Shown here piece by piece: positions 57,309 to 64,000 of a DNA stretch of 64,000 nt. Position numbers and translations under genes: made by a program. Below the pieces are notes generated by a model that searched no databases, was not told the DNA's origin, and was given only the letters and a program-made list of their open reading frames with translations. The DNA is from Streptomyces flavotricini. GTDB lineage: Bacteria > Actinomycetota > Actinomycetes > Streptomycetales > Streptomycetaceae. Numbering within the stretch: position 1 is the first letter of the stretch; each line of letters opens with the position of its first letter. The stretch is from the NCBI RefSeq assembly GCF_020639365.1, contig NZ_JAINUL010000001.1, forward strand, positions 3,696,116 through 3,760,115, written 5' to 3'.

Positions 57309-58420
57309 GCCGCGACCTCCTTGTTGTCGGTCTTGAGGGCGTGGCCGGCGGCCAGCTCTTCGCCGACCTTCTGCTGCTGGCGGCGGATGCCGTAGCGGCG
57401 GACGAGCTCGTAGCTGACGACGACGGCGATGACGATCAGGCCCTGCATGATCGTGCCGATTTCCTTGGCGTAGCCGTTCTGGTCGAGGCCGGCCGAGGAC
57501 TTGTCGATGAAGGCGAGCAGGAAGGCCGAGAAGAAGATGCCGACCGGGTTGTTGCGGCCGAGCAGCGCGACGGTGATGCCGGTGAAGCCGATGCCCAGCG
57601 GGAAGGACAGGTTGTACGTGTGGGATTCGCCGAGAAGCAGCGGCATGCCCGTCAGACCGGCGACCGCGCCCGAGATGAGCATCGCGGTCATGATCATCTT
57701 CTTGGGCTCCACACCGGAGGCCTGCGCGGCGGACTCGCTGGCGCCGGAGGCGCGCAGGTCGAAGCCGAAGCGGGTGCGGTTCAGCACGAACCAGTAGACG
57801 ACGCCGAGCGCGAAGGCCACGAAGGTGAAGCCGTAGATGTCGCCGCCGGGCAGCGACAGGGCCGGGAACCAGCCCGACTCGGGGATGTCACCGGTGGTCA
57901 GGTCGTTCGAGCCGGCCGGCTGGACGCCGAGGTTCTTCGGCAGCAGCAGCCACGCGATTACGGAGGTCGCGATGGCGTTGAGCATGATCGTGGAGACGAC
58001 CTCGCTCACACCGCGGCGGGCCTTCAGGATGCCCGCGATACCGGCCCAGAACGCACCGGTCGCCATGGCGACGAGCACGATCAGCAGGATGTGCAGCGGA
58101 CCGGTCAGCGCGACCTTCGCCCCGACCACGGCCGAGATCATCGCCGCGAGGCGGTACTGGCCGTCGACGCCGATGTTGAAGAGGTTCATCCGGAAGCCGA
58201 TGGCGACGGCCAGGGCTGCCAGGAAGTAGATGCCGGCCTGGTTGACGATCAGGACCTGGACGTCCTCGTAACCGGCCTGGTCGATCATGATGCGCAGCGG
58301 GTCGATCGGGTCCACGCCCGATGCGGCCAGCACGATCATGGTCAGCACGAAAGCGCTGATCAGTGCGAGCGTGGGTCCGGCCGCCGCGAGCAGCAGCCGG
58401 TCCTTGTCGAATTTCTTCAT
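57305..58420 (-). CDS. Nucleoside ABC transporter permease 1
   Basis: A 371-residue permease of the YufP/NupP type with about eight to nine hydrophobic segments and the conserved GFRMNLFNIGVDGQYRLAAM, STIMLNAIATSVIAWLL and GITVALLGRNNPVGI blocks. The ATG shares four bases (ATGA) with the ATPase stop, and its stop shares GTGA with the next permease. Confidence 0.93.
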   Translation of the reverse strand: MKKFDKDRLLLAAAGPTLALISAFVLTMIVLAASGVDPIDPLRIMIDQAGYEDVQVLIVNQAGIYFLAALAVAIGFRMNLFNIGVDGQYRLAAMISAVVGAKVALTGPLHILLIVLVAMATGAFWAGIAGILKARRGVSEVVSTIMLNAIATSVIAWLLLPKNLGVQPAGSNDLTTGDIPESGWFPALSLPGGDIYGFTFVAFALGVVYWFVLNRTRFGFDLRASGASESAAQASGVEPKKMIMTAMLISGAVAGLTGMPLLLGESHTYNLSFPLGIGFTGITVALLGRNNPVGIFFSAFLLAFIDKSSAGLDQNGYAKEIGTIMQGLIVIAVVVSYELVRRYGIRRQQQKVGEELAAGHALKTDNKEVAA

Positions 58421-60012
58421 CGGGCCTCGTCCTCCGTCGTGTCACCGTCGGCAGCGGCGGAAGGGTTGTCGGTGGCGTCCAGGTGTCCGCGGGCGGCACC
58501 CGTCATGGCGGTGCCGAGCTCCTCGGGCGTGATGGTCGCCGGGTCGGCGTCCGCGACCAGGCGGCCGCGGTAGATGACGCGCAGGGTGTCGGACAGGCCG
58601 ATCAGCTCGTCCAGGTCGGCGGAGATCAGGAGCACGGCCAGGCCCTCGCGGCGGGCCTCGCGGATCGCGTCCCAGATCTGCGCCTGCGCGCCGACGTCCA
58701 CACCGCGGGTGGGGTGGGCGGCGATGAGGAACTTCGGGCTGTGGCTCATCTCGCGGCCGACGATCAGCTTCTGCTGGTTGCCGCCGGAGAGGGAGGCCGC
58801 GGTGACCTCGATGCCGGGGGTGCGGACGTCGTACTCGCGCACGATCCGCTCGGTGTCCTTGCGGGCGGCCTTCGGGTCGAGGATGCCGCGCTTGGAGTTG
58901 GGCGCCTCGGTGACGTGGCCGAGGATGCGGTTCTCCCAGAGCGGGGACTCCAGCAGCAGTGCGTGGCGGTGGCGGTCCTCGGGGATGTAGCCGATTCCGC
59001 CCTCGCGGCGCTTGCGCGTCGGCGCGGTGGAGATGTCCTTGCCGTCCAGGGTGATGACGCCGCCGTCCGGCAGGCTCATGCCCATGAGGGCCTCGATGAG
59101 CTCCGTCTGGCCGTTGCCCTCGACACCGGCGATGCCGAGGACCTCGCCCTTGTGGATGGTGAAGTCGATGCCGGCGAGCACCTCGCGGACGACGCCGTCG
59201 GGGTCGGTGGCGGCCAGGCGCAGGTCCTGGACCTTGAGCATGGCGACGTCCGTGACCGTCGACTCGCGGGTCTCGGGCGTGGGCAGCTCGCTGCCGACCA
59301 TCAGCTCGGCGAGCTGCTTGGTGGTCGCGGTCTTCGGGTCGGCGGTGCCGACGGTGGTGCCGCGGCGGATGACCGTGATGTCGTCGGCGACCTTCAGCAC
59401 CTCGCCCAGCTTGTGCGAGATGAAGATGACGGTCAGGCCCTCGGCCTTGAGCTCGCGCAGGTTGTCGAAGAGCGCGTCCACCTCCTGCGGCACGAGCACC
59501 GCGGTGGGCTCGTCGAGGATGAGGGTGCGGGCGCCGCGGTAGAGGACCTTGAGGATCTCCACACGCTGGCGGTCCGCGACGCCGAGGTCCTCGACCAGGG
59601 CGTCCGGGCGCACGCCCAGGCCGTACGCGTCCGAGATCTCCAGGATCTTCTTGCGGGCCTTGGAGCCGATGCCGTAGAGCTTCTCGCCGCCGAGAACCAC
59701 GTTCTCCAGGACGGTGAGGTTGTCGGCGAGCATGAAGTGCTGGTGCACCATGCCGATGCCGCGGGCGATGGCATCGGCCGGGCTGGAGAAGGAGACCTGC
59801 TCCCCGTCGACGGCGATGGTGCCCTCGTCCGGCTTCTGCATGCCGTAGAGGATCTTCATCAGGGTCGACTTGCCGGCACCGTTCTCACCGATGAGGGCGT
59901 GGACCGTGCCCTTGCGGACGCTGATCGCGATGTCCTTGTTGGCGACGACGCCGGGGAAACGCTTGGTAATGCCGTTCAGTTCTACGGCGAGAGGGGGGCT
60001 GGACGCGTTGAT
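58417..60012 (-). CDS. Nucleoside ABC transporter ATPase (double ABC domain), apparent ATC start
   Basis: A sugar/nucleoside-type ATPase of about 531 residues with two ABC domains (NupO/YufO-like): Walker A IGENGAGKSTLMKILYG, signature VADRQRVEILK, a second set at IAGVEGNGQTELIEAL and SGGNQQKLIVGREM. The first in-frame ATG (59859) lies inside Walker A, so the true start is upstream. No ATG, GTG or TTG exists between the conserved ELNGITKRFPGV region and the upstream sequence, but an ATC at 60010-60012 sits 6 bases after AAGGAGAG and fits the family length. I therefore annotate an ATC start. The product works with permeases 1 and 2. Confidence 0.85.
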   Translation of the reverse strand: MNASSPPLAVELNGITKRFPGVVANKDIAISVRKGTVHALIGENGAGKSTLMKILYGMQKPDEGTIAVDGEQVSFSSPADAIARGIGMVHQHFMLADNLTVLENVVLGGEKLYGIGSKARKKILEISDAYGLGVRPDALVEDLGVADRQRVEILKVLYRGARTLILDEPTAVLVPQEVDALFDNLRELKAEGLTVIFISHKLGEVLKVADDITVIRRGTTVGTADPKTATTKQLAELMVGSELPTPETRESTVTDVAMLKVQDLRLAATDPDGVVREVLAGIDFTIHKGEVLGIAGVEGNGQTELIEALMGMSLPDGGVITLDGKDISTAPTRKRREGGIGYIPEDRHRHALLLESPLWENRILGHVTEAPNSKRGILDPKAARKDTERIVREYDVRTPGIEVTAASLSGGNQQKLIVGREMSHSPKFLIAAHPTRGVDVGAQAQIWDAIREARREGLAVLLISADLDELIGLSDTLRVIYRGRLVADADPATITPEELGTAMTGAARGHLDATDNPSAAADGDTTEDEAR

Positions 60013-60126
60013 GACGCACTCTCCTTGGCGCGGAAGGAGCTGGAAATGCCAAGTTGGCAGGAGGACAGGGCGGAGATCGGCCGGGCGGGTGGGCGGGAGG
60101 AGGACGGTATCGCGTCCACGATGCCT

Positions 60127-60138
60127 CTACGCGCGTAG
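60127..60138. promoter_or_regulatory. Nucleoside-regulon operator, perfect copy (transporter operon)
   Basis: CTACGCGCGTAG located 114 bases before the ATPase start, leaving a longer leader than at the other genes. Same 12-mer as upstream of pnp, deoC and add. Confidence 0.85.
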
Positions 60139-60262
60139 CACTGTCGAAAGTGAAAACTTGCGGCCAAGTGGCCACAAGATCACAGAACACGGCTCGGGGC
60201 CCGGGAGCGGCAGAGACCGCTTCCCGAACCCCGGAGACCACTACTGCACGTCAGAGACGGCC

Positions 60263-61327
60263 TTACGGGGCGGTCTTGACGGTGATCTTCTTCGCGATGA
60301 TGTCGGCCTTGGCCTTCTCGACCGCAGCGGTGATCTCGGCCATCGACTTGTACGCGGGGTTGGAGTCGGCCAGGCCGACACCGTTCTTGTCGAGGCCGTA
60401 GCGGATCTCACCGGTCTGCGGCTTGCCGTCCTCGACCGACTTGATCAGGTTGTAGACCGCGTCCGGAACGTCCTTGGTGACCGAGGTCAGGATCTTGTCC
60501 TTGTACTTCGACAGACCGGCCTGGTTGTACTGGTCGGAGTCGACGCCGATGGCCCACTTGCCCGCGTTGGCGGTGGCCTCGATCGCACCCGAACCGGCGA
60601 GGCCGGCCGCGGAGTAGATCACGTCGGCGCCGCTGTCGAGCTGGCCCTTGGCGGTGGCCTTGCCGAGGTCGGGCTTGGCGAAGCCCGAGAAGTCCGGCGG
60701 CTGCGTCAGGTAGGCCGACAGCACCTTGGCGTTCGGGTTGGTGTCCTTGACGCCCTGGGTGAAGCCCGCCTCGAACTTCTTGATCAGCGGAACCTCGACA
60801 CCGCCGATGAAGCCGACCGTGCCGGTCTTCGAGGCCTTGGCGGCGGCGACGCCGGCCAGGTAGGAGCCCTGCTCCTCGTTGAAGACCAGGTTCGCGATGT
60901 TCGGAGCGGTCACCGAGGTGTCGTCGATGAGGCCGAAGGTGGTCTTCGGGAACTTCTCGGCGACCTTCTTGATCGCCGGCGCGTAGGCGAAGCCGACGCC
61001 GATGACCGGGTTGTTGCCCTTGCGCGCGAGCTCGGTGAGGCGCTGGACCTTGTCCGCCTCGCTCTCGCCCTCGGTGGGCTCGGCCTCGGCGCCCTTGACC
61101 TTCAGGTCCTTCTCGGCCTTCTCCAGGCCCGCGAAGGCGGCGTCGTTGAACGACTGGTCGCCGCGGCCGCCGATGTCATAGGCGATGGCTGCGGACTTCG
61201 ACGAACCCGCCGACTCCGAGGAGGAGGCAGTGGAGTCGGAAGACTTCTTTCCGCCACAGGCGGTGGCCGAGAGGGCCAGCGCCGCGGACGCGATGCCCAC
61301 GGTGGCGATCCTGGTGATCCGGCGCAA
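60263..61327 (-). CDS. BMP-family nucleoside-binding lipoprotein
   Basis: A 354-residue substrate-binding lipoprotein (basic RRITR n-region, lipobox ALSATAC) of the BMP/PnrA family: YDIGGRGDQSFNDAAFAGL, EEQGSYLAGVAAAKASK, VGFIGGVEVPLIKKFEAGF and VIYSAAGLAGSGAIEA, then WAIGVDSDQYNQ. These proteins bind purine or pyrimidine nucleosides. GGAG lies 7 bases before the TTG start. It is upstream of the ATPase-permease operon with its own operator-like site, and supplies the external receptor for that importer. Confidence 0.94.
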   Translation of the reverse strand: MRRITRIATVGIASAALALSATACGGKKSSDSTASSSESAGSSKSAAIAYDIGGRGDQSFNDAAFAGLEKAEKDLKVKGAEAEPTEGESEADKVQRLTELARKGNNPVIGVGFAYAPAIKKVAEKFPKTTFGLIDDTSVTAPNIANLVFNEEQGSYLAGVAAAKASKTGTVGFIGGVEVPLIKKFEAGFTQGVKDTNPNAKVLSAYLTQPPDFSGFAKPDLGKATAKGQLDSGADVIYSAAGLAGSGAIEATANAGKWAIGVDSDQYNQAGLSKYKDKILTSVTKDVPDAVYNLIKSVEDGKPQTGEIRYGLDKNGVGLADSNPAYKSMAEITAAVEKAKADIIAKKITVKTAP

Positions 61328-61388
61328 GGGGAGGCTCCTTCAAAACCTGACCGAAGCGCCACGACCGGCGCTGGTTTCGCGGCGATCG

Positions 61389-61400
61389 TAACGCGCGTAG
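61389..61400. promoter_or_regulatory. Nucleoside-regulon operator, two mismatches (binding protein)
   Basis: TAACGCGCGTAG keeps the right half and core of the palindrome. Read on the gene strand it is CTACGCGCGTTA and overlaps a -10-like TACGAT, 61 bases before the TTG start. Confidence 0.65.
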
Positions 61401-61481
61401 ATGTCAGTTAAAGGGCCGTTCATGAGTCGTTATCGGATCGTCGCGAATCGGACAGTGACCGATTGGTAACTCCCCGAGCGT

Positions 61482-61506
61482 CCAGCCCTTGTGTACCAAG
61501 GGCTGG
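61482..61506 (-). terminator. Terminator after the amidohydrolase
   Basis: A perfect 10-bp stem CCAGCCCTTG / CAAGGGCTGG with a TGTAC loop, 50 bases after the amidohydrolase stop and upstream of the binding-protein promoter. Confidence 0.75.
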
Positions 61507-61556
61507 ACAGGTGTGACGGGAGGCGCTCAGATGTTGTACAAATTTTTGCCCGATCG

Positions 61557-62801
61557 CTACCCGGCCGGCCTGGTACGCCGTCCGTCGAGCAGAGCGGCGG
61601 CCGTGAAGAACTCCACGCCGACCCCGATCGCGGACTCGTCCACGTCGAAGTCGCCCCGGTGCAGGTCCCTCTTGGCGCTCGTGCCCGGCGCGTGCACGCC
61701 GAGCCGGGCCATGGCTCCGGGCACGTGCTCCAGGTACCAGGAGAAGTCCTCGCCGCCGAGGCTCTGCTCGGTGTCCTCGATCGACTCCTTGCCGAGCCGG
61801 GCCGCCATCGCCTCCCGCAGCAGCTCGGTGACCACCGGGTCGTTGACCACCGGCGGCACCCCGCGCACGTAGGTGATCTCCGACTTGGCGCGGTGCATCC
61901 CGGCGATCTCGTCGATCGCGGCGTGGATCTGATCGGGCGCCTCGTGCCAGGCGTTGATGTCCAGGCAGCGGATCGTCCCGGAGAGCTCGGCGTGCATCGG
62001 GATCACGTTGCAGGCGTGCCCGGCCTCGATCCGGCCCCAGGTGATCGACATCCCCGAGCGCGCGTCCATCCGGCGCGACAGGACGGCCGGCAGGTCGACG
62101 GCGACCCGGGCGGCGGCCGTCACCAGATCGGTGGTCAGGTGCGGCCGCGCGGTGTGCCCGCCGGGGCCGGACAGGGTGACTTCCAGCCGGTCGCAGGCGG
62201 AGGTGATGGGGCCGGTGCGCAGTCCGATCTTCCCGGCGTCGACCCGCGGGTCGCAGTGCACCGCGATGATCCGGCCCACGCCGTCCAGGACGCCGGAGGC
62301 GATGGCGTCGGTGGCTCCGCCGGGGAGCACCTCCTCGGCGGGCTGGAACAGCAGCCGCACCGGGCGGGGCAGCAGGCCCTGCCGGTCGAGGTCGGCGAGG
62401 ACCAGACCGGCGCCGAGGACGACGGCGGTGTGCACGTCGTGGCCGCAGGCGTGGGCGCGGTCGGGGAAGGTCGAGCGGTACGCGACGTGGGTCTTGGTGT
62501 CCGGAATGGGCAGGCCGTCGATGTCCGCGCGCAGGGCCAGCATGGGCCGGCCCCCGTCCCACGTGCCCACGTCACAGATCAGGCCGGTTCCGGACTTCAG
62601 TACGCGGGGCCGCAGTCCCGCTTTCTCCAGCCGGGCCTTGATCGCCGCCGTGGTGCGGAACTCCTGGTGTCCTAGCTCGGGGTGCATGTGCAAGTCCCGG
62701 CGGAACTCGATCAGTTCGGCACGCAGGTGGTCCGGAATCTTGCCGGGCAGCTCGGGCCGGTCAGGCGTGCCGGGCAGGGCGGTCTGGGACTCGCGGGACA
62801 T
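61557..62801 (-). CDS. M20-family metallo-amidohydrolase
   Basis: A protein of about 414 residues of the peptidase M20/IAA-amino-acid hydrolase group: DLHMHPELGHQEF, the metal-binding ALRADIDGLPI and RAHACGHDVHTA, QPAEEVLPGGA, the dimerisation domain LSGPGGHTARPH, and SLGGEDFSWYLE. It hydrolyses an N-acyl amino acid or similar amide. ATG 62801 is preferred; GTG 62813 in frame is possible. It lies between the nucleoside transporter and the sialyltransferase-like gene with no clear functional tie. Confidence 0.92.
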   Translation of the reverse strand: MSRESQTALPGTPDRPELPGKIPDHLRAELIEFRRDLHMHPELGHQEFRTTAAIKARLEKAGLRPRVLKSGTGLICDVGTWDGGRPMLALRADIDGLPIPDTKTHVAYRSTFPDRAHACGHDVHTAVVLGAGLVLADLDRQGLLPRPVRLLFQPAEEVLPGGATDAIASGVLDGVGRIIAVHCDPRVDAGKIGLRTGPITSACDRLEVTLSGPGGHTARPHLTTDLVTAAARVAVDLPAVLSRRMDARSGMSITWGRIEAGHACNVIPMHAELSGTIRCLDINAWHEAPDQIHAAIDEIAGMHRAKSEITYVRGVPPVVNDPVVTELLREAMAARLGKESIEDTEQSLGGEDFSWYLEHVPGAMARLGVHAPGTSAKRDLHRGDFDVDESAIGVGVEFFTAAALLDGRRTRPAG

Positions 62802-62938
62802 CAACTGGTTCACCCGTTGAAGGGTAGGCGCACGAATGGCCCAACTGGCTGTAGATCACCAAAAGTTCATGCCGTTAGGGGAAAAAAACCAGACCTCTGG
62901 ACGCATGACCGGATGCACCCGGGGGTAAACTCGCGCGC

Positions 62939-64000
62939 TCATCCGGCCGCGGAGGCCGTCTGGGCAGGCAGTCTGTGCACATCACGGGCGGTCTCGGTGA
63001 CTCCGGCGAGGAAGCTGCGGGCCCGCGCCGAGGCGGAGCCGGTGAGCCAGGCCGGGTCGACATCGCATACGGCGACGGTCACACCGGTTCCGGTCAGCGC
63101 GTACGGCAGGGTGTGGACGACGGTGGACGGAAAGCTGACGATCGTGCGGCCGACCGGTCCGCGCCGGGCGATCAGCTCCAGCGGCAGGTCCGGGCGGACG
63201 ATCTCCAGCCCCGTCGCCTCGCTGAGCGTGCGCAGCTTCTCCGCGGACTCGCGGCGGTGCGCGAAGTAGCGGGTCGCCCCGTGTTCCAGCGTCAGGGCGC
63301 GTACGGCGTCCAGGTAGCGGGCCGGGTCGACGACGCCGGTCTCCACGAGGGAGGTGCCGACGAGGTCGGTGCCCTTCGTCAGGCGCGGCGGGCCGAACCG
63401 GGCTCGGGTCCAGGCGAACTCGTTGACCCGCAGCGTCATCCCGTTGTGGACGGTCACCGGCATCGAGCTGAAGACCTCGACGCGGCGGCCCGCGTTCGCG
63501 GCCGGGGTGAAGCGGCGCCGGGCGGTGGCCGAGACCGGCGCGTACGCCAGCTCGCGGACCCGGCCGGGCAGACCGCCGCCGCCGACCCGGTGCCAGCGCA
63601 CCAGGCGCTCGCCGCGGGCGGTCTGGGCGACGAACTCCATGGTGGCGGTGCCGTCGTCGACCACCACGAGCTCTTCGGCCCGTACGAGGGTGAGCAGGAG
63701 CTGCACGTACCGGGAGAAGGGGTCGCCGACGACGACCCGGCGGGCCGCGCGCACGTCCCCGGCGAGCGCGGCGAGCGCCTTGAGCGGGGCGAGCCGGCCG
63801 CCGCGGGCCTCCTGCCAGACGACCTCGTACCCCTCGTCCCGGGCCAGACCGGCCATCCGGCGCAGCTGGCCGCGGGACATGGGGTCGGTGGGCGGCAGTA
63901 CGACGATCCGCAGCCAGGACCCGGCCCCCGCCGGGCGGTCGGGGGCGTGGGCCGCGGCGCTCCCGCCGGCCCCGGCCGCGGCGGTGGTCCCGGCCGGGCC
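62939..64000 (-). CDS. Sialyltransferase/polysialyltransferase-like protein, 5' end cut
   Basis: The frame stays open to the right window edge; 353 residues are visible. It has the features of GT52-like bacterial sialyltransferases: an acidic DDG motif (LVVVDDGTATMEF), a Ser-Ser/Thr motif (SFPSTVVHTLPYAL) and a HxRE segment (YFAHRRESAEKL) in place of the HP motif. S. coelicolor has a polysialyltransferase-like gene, linked to cell-wall teichulosonic acid, in the equivalent location. I infer a role in an acidic wall polymer; exact donor unknown. Confidence 0.72.
   Translation of the reverse strand, partial: GPAGTTAAAGAGGSAAAHAPDRPAGAGSWLRIVVLPPTDPMSRGQLRRMAGLARDEGYEVVWQEARGGRLAPLKALAALAGDVRAARRVVVGDPFSRYVQLLLTLVRAEELVVVDDGTATMEFVAQTARGERLVRWHRVGGGGLPGRVRELAYAPVSATARRRFTPAANAGRRVEVFSSMPVTVHNGMTLRVNEFAWTRARFGPPRLTKGTDLVGTSLVETGVVDPARYLDAVRALTLEHGATRYFAHRRESAEKLRTLSEATGLEIVRPDLPLELIARRGPVGRTIVSFPSTVVHTLPYALTGTGVTVAVCDVDPAWLTGSASARARSFLAGVTETARDVHRLPAQTASAAG

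Noticed and set aside
60205..60236. Imperfect hairpin after the BMP gene as a terminator
   Set aside because: The stem has mismatches and bulges (CGGGGTTCGGGAAGCGG against CCGCTCCCGGGCCCCG). Possible, but not strong enough to list; partial read-through into the ATPase operon remains possible.

Overview
The window is high-G+C chromosomal DNA from a Streptomyces. Supporting signs are GC-rich third codon positions, frequent GTG and TTG starts, candidate leaderless transcripts, and recognisable streptomycete loci (afsQ1-afsQ2-sigQ, cya, hutH, a pccB-pccE-accA acyl-CoA carboxylase set). I see no rRNA, tRNA, CRISPR array, prophage or biosynthetic cluster. The only mobile DNA is a decayed IS200/IS605-type tnpB relic at about 33.35-33.97 kb.

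Layout. 0-11 kb: a cut-off lipoprotein, threonine dehydratase, a MarR regulator, a degenerate sigma-like gene coupled to a small membrane protein, cystathionine gamma-synthase, a tetratricopeptide-like protein, msrA, a zinc alcohol dehydrogenase divergent from an XRE/MmyB regulator, an Ig/L,D-transpeptidase lipoprotein and a LAxTG surface protein. 11-20 kb: hutH, a GAF-GGDEF cyclase, enoyl-CoA hydratase, class III adenylyl cyclase (cya), birA, pccB, pccE and maf. 20-26 kb: the biotinylated carboxylase alpha chain, a DeoR regulator, an LpdA-type flavoprotein and a gamma-glutamylcyclotransferase-like gene. 26-29 kb: purine nucleoside phosphorylase and a phosphohexo/pentomutase. 29-33 kb: the AfsQ two-component system with its lipoprotein and sigQ. 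33-34 kb: the tnpB relic beside a uridine-kinase-like gene. 34.6-38 kb: deoC with two aldehyde dehydrogenase genes. 38-42.5 kb: secreted and membrane proteins and a sortase remnant. 42.5-54 kb: adenosine deaminase, a hydrolase, a cupin, a PHP-domain esterase, LuxR and LysR regulators, an MFS exporter, a second L,D-transpeptidase, an ECF sigma factor and a STAS protein. 54-61.4 kb: thymidine phosphorylase, cytidine deaminase and a complete BMP-type nucleoside ABC transporter. 61.5-64 kb: an M20 amidohydrolase and a cut-off sialyltransferase-like gene.

The strongest theme is a dispersed nucleoside-salvage network. BMP binding protein, ATPase and two permeases import nucleosides. Add and Cdd deaminate them, and Pnp and DeoA phosphorolyse them. 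The mutase converts pentose-1-phosphates to pentose-5-phosphates. DeoC splits deoxyribose-5-phosphate, and the co-transcribed aldehyde dehydrogenase is placed to consume the acetaldehyde. These units are spread over 35 kb among unrelated genes, yet each has the same 12-bp palindrome CTACGCGCGTAG (four perfect copies, one with 1 mismatch, one with 2) just upstream. This points to one repressor controlling the whole set.

Other notable points are: an apparent ATC start codon for the transporter ATPase; a 15-bp tandem array that repeats the start-codon region of an L,D-transpeptidase; a tnpB inactivated by octamer expansion plus internal deletion, whose right end abuts a kinase start; a truncated sortase frame-shifted against its neighbour; and several enzymes missing canonical catalytic residues.
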